DNA from: JAVBRU01 sp031547595
GTDB lineage: Bacteria > Bacillota > Clostridia > Christensenellales > Aristaeellaceae
Direction of reading: 5' to 3'
Length of the DNA: 64,000 nucleotides
Assembly: GCA_031547595.1 (NCBI GenBank)
Contig: JAVBRU010000052.1
Coordinates: forward strand, 62,001-126,000
The position numbers were made by a program, and so were the translations under genes. This document shows, one piece after another, positions 43,539-51,777 of the stretch (position 1 is the first letter of the stretch; each line of letters begins with the position of its first letter). Below the pieces are notes generated by a model. That model was not told the DNA's origin and did not search any database. It saw nothing but the letters and a program-made list of their open reading frames with translations.

Positions 43539-43584
43539 GGAAGTTCCTTTCTTAAATGTCTTTTCAGTAGGACAGACCATGCTG

Positions 43585-43593
43585 TGTTATACT
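43585..43593 (+). promoter_or_regulatory. Extended -10 promoter of the small XRE regulator
   Basis: TGT-TATACT, about 48 bp before the start codon; no good -35. Confidence 0.4.
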
Positions 43594-43640
43594 ATACGCT
43601 ACTATATGTCTTAAATCAAGAAATATGGAGAAAATATGCA

Positions 43641-43889
43641 ATGAAAAGAATCAATGATGGAGATCAGGTCAATGTGATCGGCTCAAATATAAAAGCTGCC
43701 CGCATCAAAGCAGGGCTAAGCCAGAAGCAATTGTCAGAAAAGTTGGAGACAATGGCCGTCTATGTTTGCAGGGGCTCTGTTTCCCGTATTGAAAATGGGC
43801 AAAGAATTGTCACTGATATAGAAATTTTGGGCATATCAAAAATTCTTAATATCCCAATCGAGCAATTATTTGATGTGCCATTTGGTTAA
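43641..43889 (+). CDS. Small XRE-family helix-turn-helix regulator
   Basis: 82 residues from MKRINDGDQVNVIGSN, GGAG 10 bp upstream; a longer frame upstream has no ribosome-binding site and a non-protein-like composition. Helix-turn-helix IKAARIKAGLSQKQLSEKL plus SVSRIENGQR make a standard Cro/CI domain with a YXXXXXRGS-like insertion (MAVYVCRGSVSRIENG). Markedly AT-richer than the flanking genes, so probably acquired. No phage genes are adjacent. Confidence 0.82.
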   Translation: MKRINDGDQVNVIGSNIKAARIKAGLSQKQLSEKLETMAVYVCRGSVSRIENGQRIVTDIEILGISKILNIPIEQLFDVPFG

Positions 43890-43942
43890 CGGAATACCGA
43901 TTTCCATAAAGTCCTCTCTTGGGAGGGGTGGTGCGCAAGCGC

Positions 43943-44178
43943 CGGGGTGGTAAAGTAGAAGAACTATAATTCATCAGTTTCTTGATAAAATCACTTCTCC
44001 GCTTTACCACCCCGCTACTACGTGGCCCGCGGTAGGCTTAGGAAAATCATAAGATTTACCCTCGCAAGGGGGGTAACAAACCAAACTAAGAGGGGAATGC
44101 TGCGTCACGCTTGTCGCGCTAACTTAATGGCATGGCTCTCAGAAGGGGCAAGCGGTGTATTGTTCACTCCGCTTGCCC
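43943..44178. repeat. Inverted-repeat cluster in the AT-rich island
   Basis: CGGGGTGGTAAAG (43943-43955) pairs exactly with CTTTACCACCCCG (44002-44014), and GGGCAAGCGG (44146-44155) pairs with CCGCTTGCCC (44169-44178). A smaller GCGC-AA-GCGC hairpin lies at about 43933. Looks like remains of insertion-type elements. Nothing else is seen in the 541-bp gap (43890-44430) apart from the hairpin at its right end. Confidence 0.55.
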
Positions 44179-44388
44179 TCATCCCATCCTGCACAGACGA
44201 TAAAATAATGTTCACAAATCATCCAATGTTTTGTCTCATCTTTGCCATTCTTATGCCATAAACATGGGTTATGATATACACGTGGTCAGGGGGGGAGGAA
44301 AGAAATCAACAGCGTCGCAGCAAAGGCTGCCCCCTCGGCTGATGTGAACGGCGCTTTGATATATATAGTCTCCTTATTCTCCGACTCG

Positions 44389-44430
44389 AAACATCCACCA
44401 ACCGCAAGGCTGGTGGATGTTTCATTTTGA
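44389..44430. terminator. 12-bp-stem hairpin before the Gfo/Idh gene end
   Basis: AAACATCCACCA - ACCGCAAGGC - TGGTGGATGTTT then TTTCATTTTGA on the plus strand. For the minus-strand operon ending at 44431 it would form just after the stop, with only a weak U run (TTTCG). On the plus strand it could end a short transcript from about 44280, where a GGAGG-like site (GGGGGGAGGAAAG) stands without a clear start codon. Confidence 0.5.
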
Positions 44431-45282
44431 CTATTCAATTTGCACGTCTTCGCCGCTGCGGATGGACTGCTCCAGCGCGTTGAGAATGCGCACGGGACGC
44501 AGCAGAATATCGCTCTTTGGCGCTTTGCCCGCCTGGTAATCGTTGATGAACGCCGTGAATCCATGCAGATAGGCGTTGGAGATATCAAGGGGTAGTGACA
44601 GGCATTTGTCCCGGCTGTACAGCTGCGCGGAGAACTGCTGAACCTCGGCAAAGTTCACGCTGACGGCGTAGCGCTCGAACCGGAACAGGGAAATCAGGTT
44701 GCCCTGGAAAAGATCGCTGCGCACCGCGAGGGGATTGCCAAACGCGGTGGTCAGGATTTCGGCGGTGTGGCCGCCATAAAAGTAAATACCGCTGTATATG
44801 CCATACGGCTCGCCGGGGAAGTTGAAGTTGGCGCTGATCAGCTGCATATTCTGCACCGCGTCTTTGATATTCAGCACCGCGGGGCAATAGCGCAGCGTGC
44901 TCCCGCCGGAGAGGAAGGTGTTGTGCCGCGCGGCATGGCGCACCATGGTTTCGGCCTCGGTATAGGATACCGCAAAGGGCTTGTCCACCCAGGTGGCGAT
45001 GCCGTGGTCGATAAAGGGCAGGGCATAGAGCAGGTGATCCTTGCCATCGCGGAAAAGCACCATCACGGCGTCCACCGCGCCCAGCATTTCATCAGGAGAA
45101 GAGACGATGGTGGGAATGAGGCCTTCCTGCGCCACAAAGCGCGTGCGCTCGGCCTCCGTGCCATAGATGTGGGTGATGGCGCAGCCGGGGAAGCGAAGGT
45201 TCCCTTGCTCGTCCGGGAGGTTGCACAGCCTGGCAAATGCCAGCGCGTGAGAACTGAGGCTGCCCACTAAACCGATTTTCAT
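44431..45282 (-). CDS. Gfo/Idh/MocA-family sugar oxidoreductase
   Basis: 283 residues, shorter than the usual 330-390. N-terminal nucleotide fold MKIGLVGSLSSHALAFARL (the usual GxGxxG is altered to GSLSSH) and VDKPFAVSYTEAE, which carries the family's catalytic Lys (usually EKP). Last gene of the minus-strand operon, 13 bp behind the EamA gene with GGAGGG. The changed glycine motif makes cofactor use uncertain. Confidence 0.85.
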   Translation of the reverse strand: MKIGLVGSLSSHALAFARLCNLPDEQGNLRFPGCAITHIYGTEAERTRFVAQEGLIPTIVSSPDEMLGAVDAVMVLFRDGKDHLLYALPFIDHGIATWVDKPFAVSYTEAETMVRHAARHNTFLSGGSTLRYCPAVLNIKDAVQNMQLISANFNFPGEPYGIYSGIYFYGGHTAEILTTAFGNPLAVRSDLFQGNLISLFRFERYAVSVNFAEVQQFSAQLYSRDKCLSLPLDISNAYLHGFTAFINDYQAGKAPKSDILLRPVRILNALEQSIRSGEDVQIE

Positions 45283-45295
45283 GATGTTTCCCTCC

Positions 45296-46159
45296 TTAAA
45301 GGCTGATCAGCACGATGGCAACAAGGCCGACAAAAAGCCCCACGAGCCCCTGCTTGGTGGCCTTTTCGCGGAAGAAGAACAGCGAGGCCAGCGTGATGCA
45401 CAGCATCAGGCCGCCTTGCACCACAGGATACAGCACTGCGCTGTCGATCTGCCCCGCCTGCGCGGTGAGCAGCACATTGCCCAGCATGGAGCACAGCGCC
45501 AGCAGCGGCATGGGCAGCGCATTGGCCTTAAACAGCTTGATCGGGCGAAGGCCCGCTTCCTTTGGCTGCAGAAAGTACACTGCAAAATAGCACACCGTGG
45601 CCGTCAAAAAGCCCACCAGCATCAGCCCCATGGCCTGGGTGCCGTTTGTGAGGGTCTGCTGGCATTTTTGCGTCACGGCCAGGCATCCGTTGAGCACCGA
45701 GGACAATATGCACAGCAGCAGCCAGCCCTTTTGCTTGGGCTGGTCTTTCTGCGCACCCGCAGTATTGGTGAGGTAGAATGCCACCAGGAACAGCACGAGC
45801 GCAATCGTTTTCAGCGCCGTCAGCTCCTCGCCAAAGAACAGCACGCCACAGATGGCGGGCACAATCATGCTGGCGGAAAAATAAAACGCGGAATATGCCA
45901 GCGGCCCGCGGGAGAGTGCCATGTTGTAAAACAGCACGGTGGCGGCAAACAGCACGCCAAACAGCAGGCCCAGCAGCAGCGTGGCGGTGCCGATATCAAA
46001 TACCTCGTGGTTGAACACGCCATACACCAGCATGCAAAGGGCAGCCAATAACGTAAAACCGCCGTTCACCAGCAGCCTTTGCGGCAGGGTATCTACCTTC
46101 AATAGTTTATTGGCCAGCGTCTGGCCGGTAAACAACAGTACGATCACGGCAATCAGCAT
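45296..46159 (-). CDS. EamA/DMT-superfamily transporter
   Basis: 287 residues, ten predicted helices in two five-helix halves, GGxxxx motifs such as LSRGPLAYSAFYFSASMIVPAICGVLFFGE (in part), typical of drug/metabolite transporters. It overlaps the M20 gene by 7 bp. Within a catabolic operon it may move the substrate or a by-product; direction is unknown. Confidence 0.88.
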   Translation of the reverse strand: MLIAVIVLLFTGQTLANKLLKVDTLPQRLLVNGGFTLLAALCMLVYGVFNHEVFDIGTATLLLGLLFGVLFAATVLFYNMALSRGPLAYSAFYFSASMIVPAICGVLFFGEELTALKTIALVLFLVAFYLTNTAGAQKDQPKQKGWLLLCILSSVLNGCLAVTQKCQQTLTNGTQAMGLMLVGFLTATVCYFAVYFLQPKEAGLRPIKLFKANALPMPLLALCSMLGNVLLTAQAGQIDSAVLYPVVQGGLMLCITLASLFFFREKATKQGLVGLFVGLVAIVLISL

Positions 46160-47463
46160 GATTCTTTTTCCTCCAGCAGAGCACGCCAGGTTTCCTGGTA
46201 TTCTGCGTAATTTTTGCGGGGAAAGGCATCACGGATGGCGATGGCCTGCGCCGCATTGTCTTTCAACAGATCAACCACCGTCATCAGCAGGATTTGTGCG
46301 GGCACGATGTAGGCCATTTCGGGGTCGTCCACACAGAATTCTTTGCTGTGCGCCGCGCCGCGAAAGCCGCTGATGGTGGGCTGGATGCCGGGCATCACAT
46401 GGCACAGATCACCCATATCGGTAGAGCCGGCAAAGGGCTGGGTGGTAACGGCGGCATCGCCCAGCAGTTGCCGCGCGTTTGACGCAAACACCTCGCCAAG
46501 CGCACGATCCTGCCGCATGGGCAGATAGCCGCTCAAGTTCTCAATCTCGCACTGCGCACCGAGGGCATAACATGCGCCGCGGATGGCGCGGTCCACCTTG
46601 GCATTGGCGTCTTTCAGCGCGGGTGCGGTGGCGGCGCGCACATAGCTCTCCATGCGCACATCGGCGGGCACGGTGTTCACCAGATCGCCGCCCTTGGTGA
46701 GGATGGGATGCACGCGCACATGATCGTCATCGCGGAATATCTCGCGCTGGTAGTGGATGGCGCTGATGGCCAGGGACGCGGCATTGAGCGCGTTAATGCC
46801 CAGATGCGGTGCTCCGCCCGCATGCGCCTCCTTGCCGATGAAGCGCACCGTTTTGCCGATGAAGCCGGAGGCTTCGCCGTGCACTGCCACGCGCTTTTGC
46901 GGCGCGTCGGTTTCCGAATGTGTCATCATGATCATATCCACATCATCAAGAGCGCCCTCGGCCAGCAATTGCTGCTTGCCGCCCAGATGCTTGATTTTGC
47001 CCTCGGCAATCAGCTGCTTGCGCTCTTCGATCTGGATGTATTCCTCGGCGGGCACGGCCAGCAGGCACACATCCCCCTGCAAATCGGCCATCACGCCGCT
47101 TTCTTGCAGCGCCAGCGCCACGCCATACAGCACCGCCAGCTGCGCGTTGTGGCCACAGGCATGCGCCGCATGGCTGACAGGGTCTGCCGCCGGGTGCTGC
47201 GGGCTGATCACGGCGTCAAGCTCGCCCATCACGCCCACGCACACATGGTGCGCGCCGCCGCGCAGGTAGCCCTTGATGCCTGTCACCGCGCAGCGCGTGA
47301 TGTCCAAAACGCCCAGCGCCGCCAGCCTTTCCAGCATGACGGCGGAGGTGTTTATTTCATTATATCCGGTTTCTGGCGTCAGAAACAGCGTTTCGCCCAG
47401 GGCGATGATTTTTTCCCGATTGCTCTCCAGCGCATTCAGCGCGCGCTGCTTCAATGCGTCCAT
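46153..47463 (-). CDS. M20-family metallo-amidohydrolase (AbgB-like)
   Basis: 436 residues, cytoplasmic. Metal ligands in GELDAV, HACGHN and PAEEY; later GKEAHAGGAPHLGINALNA is the lid/dimerisation domain; C-terminal SKEFCVDDPEMAY gives the last metal His/Cys region. The family cleaves amide bonds of N-acyl or p-aminobenzoyl compounds. The operon place suggests removal of an amide or acyl group from a sugar acid or amino-sugar derivative; that is inference. Confidence 0.92.
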   Translation of the reverse strand: MDALKQRALNALESNREKIIALGETLFLTPETGYNEINTSAVMLERLAALGVLDITRCAVTGIKGYLRGGAHHVCVGVMGELDAVISPQHPAADPVSHAAHACGHNAQLAVLYGVALALQESGVMADLQGDVCLLAVPAEEYIQIEERKQLIAEGKIKHLGGKQQLLAEGALDDVDMIMMTHSETDAPQKRVAVHGEASGFIGKTVRFIGKEAHAGGAPHLGINALNAASLAISAIHYQREIFRDDDHVRVHPILTKGGDLVNTVPADVRMESYVRAATAPALKDANAKVDRAIRGACYALGAQCEIENLSGYLPMRQDRALGEVFASNARQLLGDAAVTTQPFAGSTDMGDLCHVMPGIQPTISGFRGAAHSKEFCVDDPEMAYIVPAQILLMTVVDLLKDNAAQAIAIRDAFPRKNYAEYQETWRALLEEKESC

Positions 47464-47467
47464 AGCT

Positions 47468-48523
47468 TTATTCCTTCATCAAAAAGTCTTTCACCAGCGC
47501 ATCATCGTTCAGATGCGGATAGGCGGCGTACACGCGGTCGATCTCCTCGGCCTGTCCGGGGGACAGCGTTTCGGCAGGATTGAGGCACCAGATGCCCTGC
47601 ATCAGCCCCTGGCGGCGCAGCACCTCGTGCACGCCTGCAATACAGCCCGTAAAGCCATTTGCTACATCAAAGAACGCAGCGTTGCTGTCTGTGATTTCGG
47701 CGGCGAGGGTCAGCATATCGGCAGGCACGGGCGAGCCCTGCGGCAGCGCTTTCACCTGCTGCAAAAGCTCCACAGCTTTGTCCGTCCATACCGACCAATG
47801 CCCAAGCAGCCCGCCCACAAAGCGCTTTTCCACCACTTCGCCCTTCACCGTGAAGCGGTAGGGGGTCAGAAGGTCGATCAGGATGTTATCGTCATTGCCG
47901 GTATACAGCGCCACTTCGTTTGCGCGGGTGGAAAACGCGCAGCCGCGCACCAGATCGAGGGTCTGGTAGCGGTTGAAGGACGCCGCCTTGACGGCTACCA
48001 CGTTGTCGATGCTGCATAGCGCCTGCCAGTATTCAAATGAAAAGCGGCGGCCGCCCACGGCGGTTTGCAGATAAAAGCCCACGGTGGGCATCACCTGCGC
48101 CACGGCACTGGTGCGCTGCAGCATATATTCTTCGCTGACATCATTCAGCCCGCCGGGGCTGAGCAGCACGGCGTCATAGCCCAGCTCTTTCGCCAGCCCG
48201 GCTTCCTTCACGGCCTGGGGGATGGGGCCGCATACGCCCGCGATGCGTACCAGCGTTTTGCCGGTTTTCGCTTCAAAGGCATCGATCTCTTCTTTTGTGA
48301 TGGTCAATACCGCCTCCAGCAGATTATGCTGCGGCAAGCGGATCTCAAACTGGGTGGTGTGCACGGCCACCGCGATGCCGCCCACGCCTGCGTACAGGTA
48401 ATAGCGCACCAGGCGGCGCTGCGCGGCCTCGTCAAAGGCGCGGCGTTCGGTGAGGGTGAGGGGAATGGCGGGGATGACGGTGCCCTCATGCAGGATACAA
48501 AGGGCCTTTTCGTGACGGTTCAT
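47468..48523 (-). CDS. DapA/NanA-family aldolase (dihydrodipicolinate synthase superfamily)
   Basis: 351 residues from MNRHEKALCIL with GGGGAG upstream. Class I aldolase barrel: YYLYAGVGGIAVAVHTTQFE at the N-terminus and VVAVKAASFNRYQ with the Schiff-base Lys; VGFYLQTAVGGR replaces the usual YN-P. About 50 residues longer than DapA at the C-terminus. Members act on 2-keto acids such as keto-deoxy sugar acids. 1 bp from the epimerase stop, 4 bp from the amidohydrolase start. Confidence 0.88.
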   Translation of the reverse strand: MNRHEKALCILHEGTVIPAIPLTLTERRAFDEAAQRRLVRYYLYAGVGGIAVAVHTTQFEIRLPQHNLLEAVLTITKEEIDAFEAKTGKTLVRIAGVCGPIPQAVKEAGLAKELGYDAVLLSPGGLNDVSEEYMLQRTSAVAQVMPTVGFYLQTAVGGRRFSFEYWQALCSIDNVVAVKAASFNRYQTLDLVRGCAFSTRANEVALYTGNDDNILIDLLTPYRFTVKGEVVEKRFVGGLLGHWSVWTDKAVELLQQVKALPQGSPVPADMLTLAAEITDSNAAFFDVANGFTGCIAGVHEVLRRQGLMQGIWCLNPAETLSPGQAEEIDRVYAAYPHLNDDALVKDFLMKE

Positions 48524-48524
48524 C

Positions 48525-49541
48525 TCAGTAACTCCCCTTCCGTTCTTCAAAATGCGTGGGTTTGCCAAGGGCACGGCCGCCGTCCAGCAGCCACTGCGCC
48601 TGCCAGGCGATCAGCGTCTTTAAGGATACCGCAGGATAGCCAAAGATGTCAAACATTTTTGAAGCATCATTGAGGTACGCATCCCCCTCAGGCGTGCCGG
48701 AGAATACGGGCTCTTTGTTCAGCAGCTGGCCCAGTTCCCTGGCCGTCTTTTCCACGCCTGCGGTTTCGGGGCCGGTCACATTGAGGCGGAATACATCACT
48801 GGACGCGTGCAGCAGCATGCGCAGCGCCACTTCGTTGGCGGTGCCCTGCCAGATGCAGTTGAAGCTGGGGGTGGTCAAAGAGACCGGGTTGCCCTCCAGA
48901 ATGTTTTTGCAGATGTCGTATAGCACGCCATAGCGCAGATCCACCGCATAGTTGAGGCGGAACACCGCGATTTTGGTGCCGTACGCCTGAGCGGCATATT
49001 CAAACATCCGCTCGCGCGCAAGCGAGCTCATGCCATATTCGCCCACTGGTGCGGGGCGCGTTTTTTCGGTAGCGCCGCCGCTGTATACAGGCACCTTGGG
49101 GTAAATATTGCCGGTGGAAAACACCACAATGCGAGAATTCTTAAAACGCTCGGCGACTCTGGAGGGCAGCCAGGCATTCATCGCCCAGGTGGCGGCTTCC
49201 TGACCGTCGGTGCCAAACTTGCGCCCGGCCATGAACACGATGTTTGGGCAATCCGGCAGCGCGTCCACCGCGCCGGGGGTCAATAAATCGGAAGAAATCA
49301 ACTCAATGCCGTTGTCGATCAAAAGCTGCGTGGCAACAGGATCACTAAACCTGGATACGGCCAGCACCTTGCTGTTTTTGCCGGCGGCGGTCAGTGCGTT
49401 TTTTGCCAGCAGTGCTAGGGTGGGGCCCATCTTGCCGCCCGCGCCCAAAATCATCACATCACCCTCCAGCTTTCGCATGTCTTCTACAAACGCGGCGGAA
49501 GGCGTGGTGAGCAGTTCATTCAGTTTGTCCTCTGTCCACAT
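48525..49541 (-). CDS. NAD-dependent epimerase/dehydratase
   Basis: 338 residues, first gene of the minus-strand operon. MILGAGGKMGPTLALLAKNA is the NAD-binding start (GAGGKMG), STGNIYP and the YGMSSLARE segment give the Ser-Tyr-x3-x triad, with Tyr followed by GMSSLARE instead of the usual YxxxK, so the Lys is lost. Related enzymes oxidise or epimerise sugar acids. Start chosen at the ATG after AAAGGATGG. Confidence 0.87.
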   Translation of the reverse strand: MWTEDKLNELLTTPSAAFVEDMRKLEGDVMILGAGGKMGPTLALLAKNALTAAGKNSKVLAVSRFSDPVATQLLIDNGIELISSDLLTPGAVDALPDCPNIVFMAGRKFGTDGQEAATWAMNAWLPSRVAERFKNSRIVVFSTGNIYPKVPVYSGGATEKTRPAPVGEYGMSSLARERMFEYAAQAYGTKIAVFRLNYAVDLRYGVLYDICKNILEGNPVSLTTPSFNCIWQGTANEVALRMLLHASSDVFRLNVTGPETAGVEKTARELGQLLNKEPVFSGTPEGDAYLNDASKMFDIFGYPAVSLKTLIAWQAQWLLDGGRALGKPTHFEERKGSY

Positions 49542-49577
49542 GGCTTGGTACCATCCTTTCAGTTTGGGGTTGTCTGT

Positions 49578-49607
49578 ATTATACCTGTGCGCACAGGCCA
49601 AAGTAAA
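49578..49607 (-). promoter_or_regulatory. Promoter with embedded 14-bp palindrome for the minus-strand operon
   Basis: Minus strand -35 TTTACT (49602-49607), 18 bp, -10 TATAAT (49578-49583). The spacer contains CCTGTGCGCACAGG (49584-49597), a perfect palindrome touching the -10, exactly where a repressor would block RNA polymerase. The 327-bp gap (49542-49868) holds this and the opposing promoter; nothing else is seen. Confidence 0.68.
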
Positions 49608-49788
49608 TGTGCAGTGTTTAAGGTGGCCGCTATCTTCTTTTAATGTTTCCACAGTGTACACAATCAATAGAAGGAAACGCGCATATTTAGCCAAAATCAT
49701 ACTTTTTGAGGGTGTAGTTTAAGTTTTGACAGTGCTGTAAATTTACCAATCCTTAAAAATGTATAGGCTTTTTGTTAAATTGTGAACA

Positions 49789-49818
49789 TTTACAGACCGT
49801 TCCTCAAGTGTCTATAAT
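49789..49818 (+). promoter_or_regulatory. Promoter of the LplABC-type importer operon
   Basis: TTTACA (49789-49794), 18 bp, TATAAT (49813-49818), about 45 bases before the first permease start, which has CAGGAGGG. Confidence 0.72.
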
Positions 49819-49868
49819 AACAGCAGGCAAAGAAGCCCGCCCGGCAGGCAACAGGCAGGAGGGACATC

Positions 49869-50828
49869 ATGAAGGCGGCTACCCCACTGGCGAACACTTC
49901 ACCGCTGCGCAAAAGCGCATGGAAATACAAGGGCATGATGATACGCAGGAACTGGGTGCTCTATCTGTTCATCCTGCCGGCGTTTACGTATTTCCTGATT
50001 TTCAGCTACATCCCCATGTATGGCGTGCAGATCGCCTTCAAGGCATTCAATCCGAAGCTTGGCTTTGGCGGCAGCCCGTGGGCGACACCGCTGTTCAAGT
50101 ATTTCAACACCTTCTTTTCTTCTTATAACTTTGGCAGCATCCTTGGCAACACCATCGGCCTTTCGGTGTATTATCTGCTGGCCAGCTTCCCGGTGCCGAT
50201 CCTGCTGGCGCTGATGATCAACGAGGTCAACAGCAAAAGCTTCAAAAGAACGGCGCAGAACCTCACCTACATCCCGTATTTTATCTCTACCATGGTGCTG
50301 GTGGGCATGATCAATCTGTTTATGTCCAAGAACGGCCTGTTCAATCAGCTGGGCGCGCTCTTTGGCAACGAGCCCGTACTATTCTTAATGAAGGACAGCC
50401 TGTTTGACGACATCTACGTGTGGAGCGGCATCTGGCAGTCGGCGGGCTATGGCGCGGTCATCTACATTGCGGCACTGTCTGGCGTATCGCCGGAGCAACT
50501 GGAGGCCGCCACCATCGATGGTGCGTCCCGCATGCAAAAGATCATTCACGTCAACCTGCCCGCCATTTTGCCCACCATCGTGATCATGCTGATTATGAGC
50601 GTGGGCGGCATCATGAATGTCAGCTTCGAAAAGGTGCTGCTGATGCAGACAGACGGCAACCTGATGGTATCGGAAGTAATTTCTACCTATGTATACAAGC
50701 TGGGCATCCAGAAATCCAACTATAGTCTGTCTGCCGCCGTGGGGCTTTTCAATAACGTGATTAACCTGGTTTTGCTGGTCACCGTCAACACCATCAGCCG
50801 CAAGATCAGCGAAAGCTCGCTGTGGTGA
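49869..50828 (+). CDS. ABC transporter permease, LplB type
   Basis: 319 residues, six helices. WVLYLFILPAFTYFLIFSYIPMYGVQIAFKAFNPKLG (in part) is typical of LplB permeases of polysaccharide importers; EAA loop EAATIDGASRMQKIIHVNLP. First gene of the plus operon. No ATPase is encoded nearby. Confidence 0.94.
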   Translation: MKAATPLANTSPLRKSAWKYKGMMIRRNWVLYLFILPAFTYFLIFSYIPMYGVQIAFKAFNPKLGFGGSPWATPLFKYFNTFFSSYNFGSILGNTIGLSVYYLLASFPVPILLALMINEVNSKSFKRTAQNLTYIPYFISTMVLVGMINLFMSKNGLFNQLGALFGNEPVLFLMKDSLFDDIYVWSGIWQSAGYGAVIYIAALSGVSPEQLEAATIDGASRMQKIIHVNLPAILPTIVIMLIMSVGGIMNVSFEKVLLMQTDGNLMVSEVISTYVYKLGIQKSNYSLSAAVGLFNNVINLVLLVTVNTISRKISESSLW

Positions 50829-50844
50829 GGGGGGAGGAAGCAAT

Positions 50845-51744
50845 ATGGCCATCAAAGAAATGAAGCGCGACCGCGTGTTCAACTGGGTCAATCATGCGCT
50901 GCTGATCCTCGTGGTGCTGGTATGCGCCTATCCCATCTGGTTTATCCTGATTGCGTCCATCAGCGATCCGGATCTGGTCAACAGCGGCAAGGTGCTGTTG
51001 TGGCCCAAGGGGATCAGCTTTGGCGGATATCAGTCGCTGTTTAATGATAAAAGCATCATGCGCGGCTATGGCAACACGATTTTCTATACCGTTGTGGGCA
51101 CGGTGATCAACCTGGCCGTCACGCTGCCCGCTGCGTACTCGCTCTCCCGCAAGGATTTTGTGGGCAATAAGTTCTTCACCATCATGTTCCTGATCACCAT
51201 GTTCTTTTCGGGCGGCCTCATCCCCACCTTCCTCCTGGTGCAGGACCTTGGCCTGTACAATACCTGGTGGGTGATGGTGATCCTGGGCGCCACGTCCATG
51301 ACCAACATCATTATCTCGCGTTCGTTTTTCAACCAGAACATCCCCATCGATATGCTGGAGGCGGCTCAGATAGACGGCTGCGGCAACGCGCGCTTCTTCG
51401 TGCAGATCGTGCTGCCCCTGTCCACCGCCGTGATCGCGGTGATGACGCTGTTTTTCGCGGTCAGCCACTGGAACGGATACTTCGTGGCTATGATCTACAT
51501 CCGCAAGGAAGAGCTCAAGCCCTTGCAGATCGTGATGCGAAACGTGCTGATGCGCAGCCAGTTCACCGCCGAAATGCTGCAGCAGGGCGGCGACACCGCA
51601 GGCAAGCTGCAAGAGGAACTGCGCATTGCAGAGCAGATCAAGTATGCTCTGATCGTTGTCGCCTCGCTGCCCGTCATGGCGGTATACCCCTTTATCCAGA
51701 AGTATTTTGTCAAGGGAGTTATGATCGGCGCAGTCAAGGGCTGA
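50845..51744 (+). CDS. Carbohydrate ABC transporter permease, YtcP/LplC type
   Basis: 299 residues; EAA loop EAAQIDGCGNARFFVQIVLP; the C-terminus PFIQKYFVKGVMIGAVKG is the family hallmark. GGGGGGAGGAAG precedes the start, 16 bp after the partner permease. Confidence 0.95.
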   Translation: MAIKEMKRDRVFNWVNHALLILVVLVCAYPIWFILIASISDPDLVNSGKVLLWPKGISFGGYQSLFNDKSIMRGYGNTIFYTVVGTVINLAVTLPAAYSLSRKDFVGNKFFTIMFLITMFFSGGLIPTFLLVQDLGLYNTWWVMVILGATSMTNIIISRSFFNQNIPIDMLEAAQIDGCGNARFFVQIVLPLSTAVIAVMTLFFAVSHWNGYFVAMIYIRKEELKPLQIVMRNVLMRSQFTAEMLQQGGDTAGKLQEELRIAEQIKYALIVVASLPVMAVYPFIQKYFVKGVMIGAVKG

Positions 51745-51777
51745 TCATTCCAATAAACAACAATGGGAGGAACCAAC

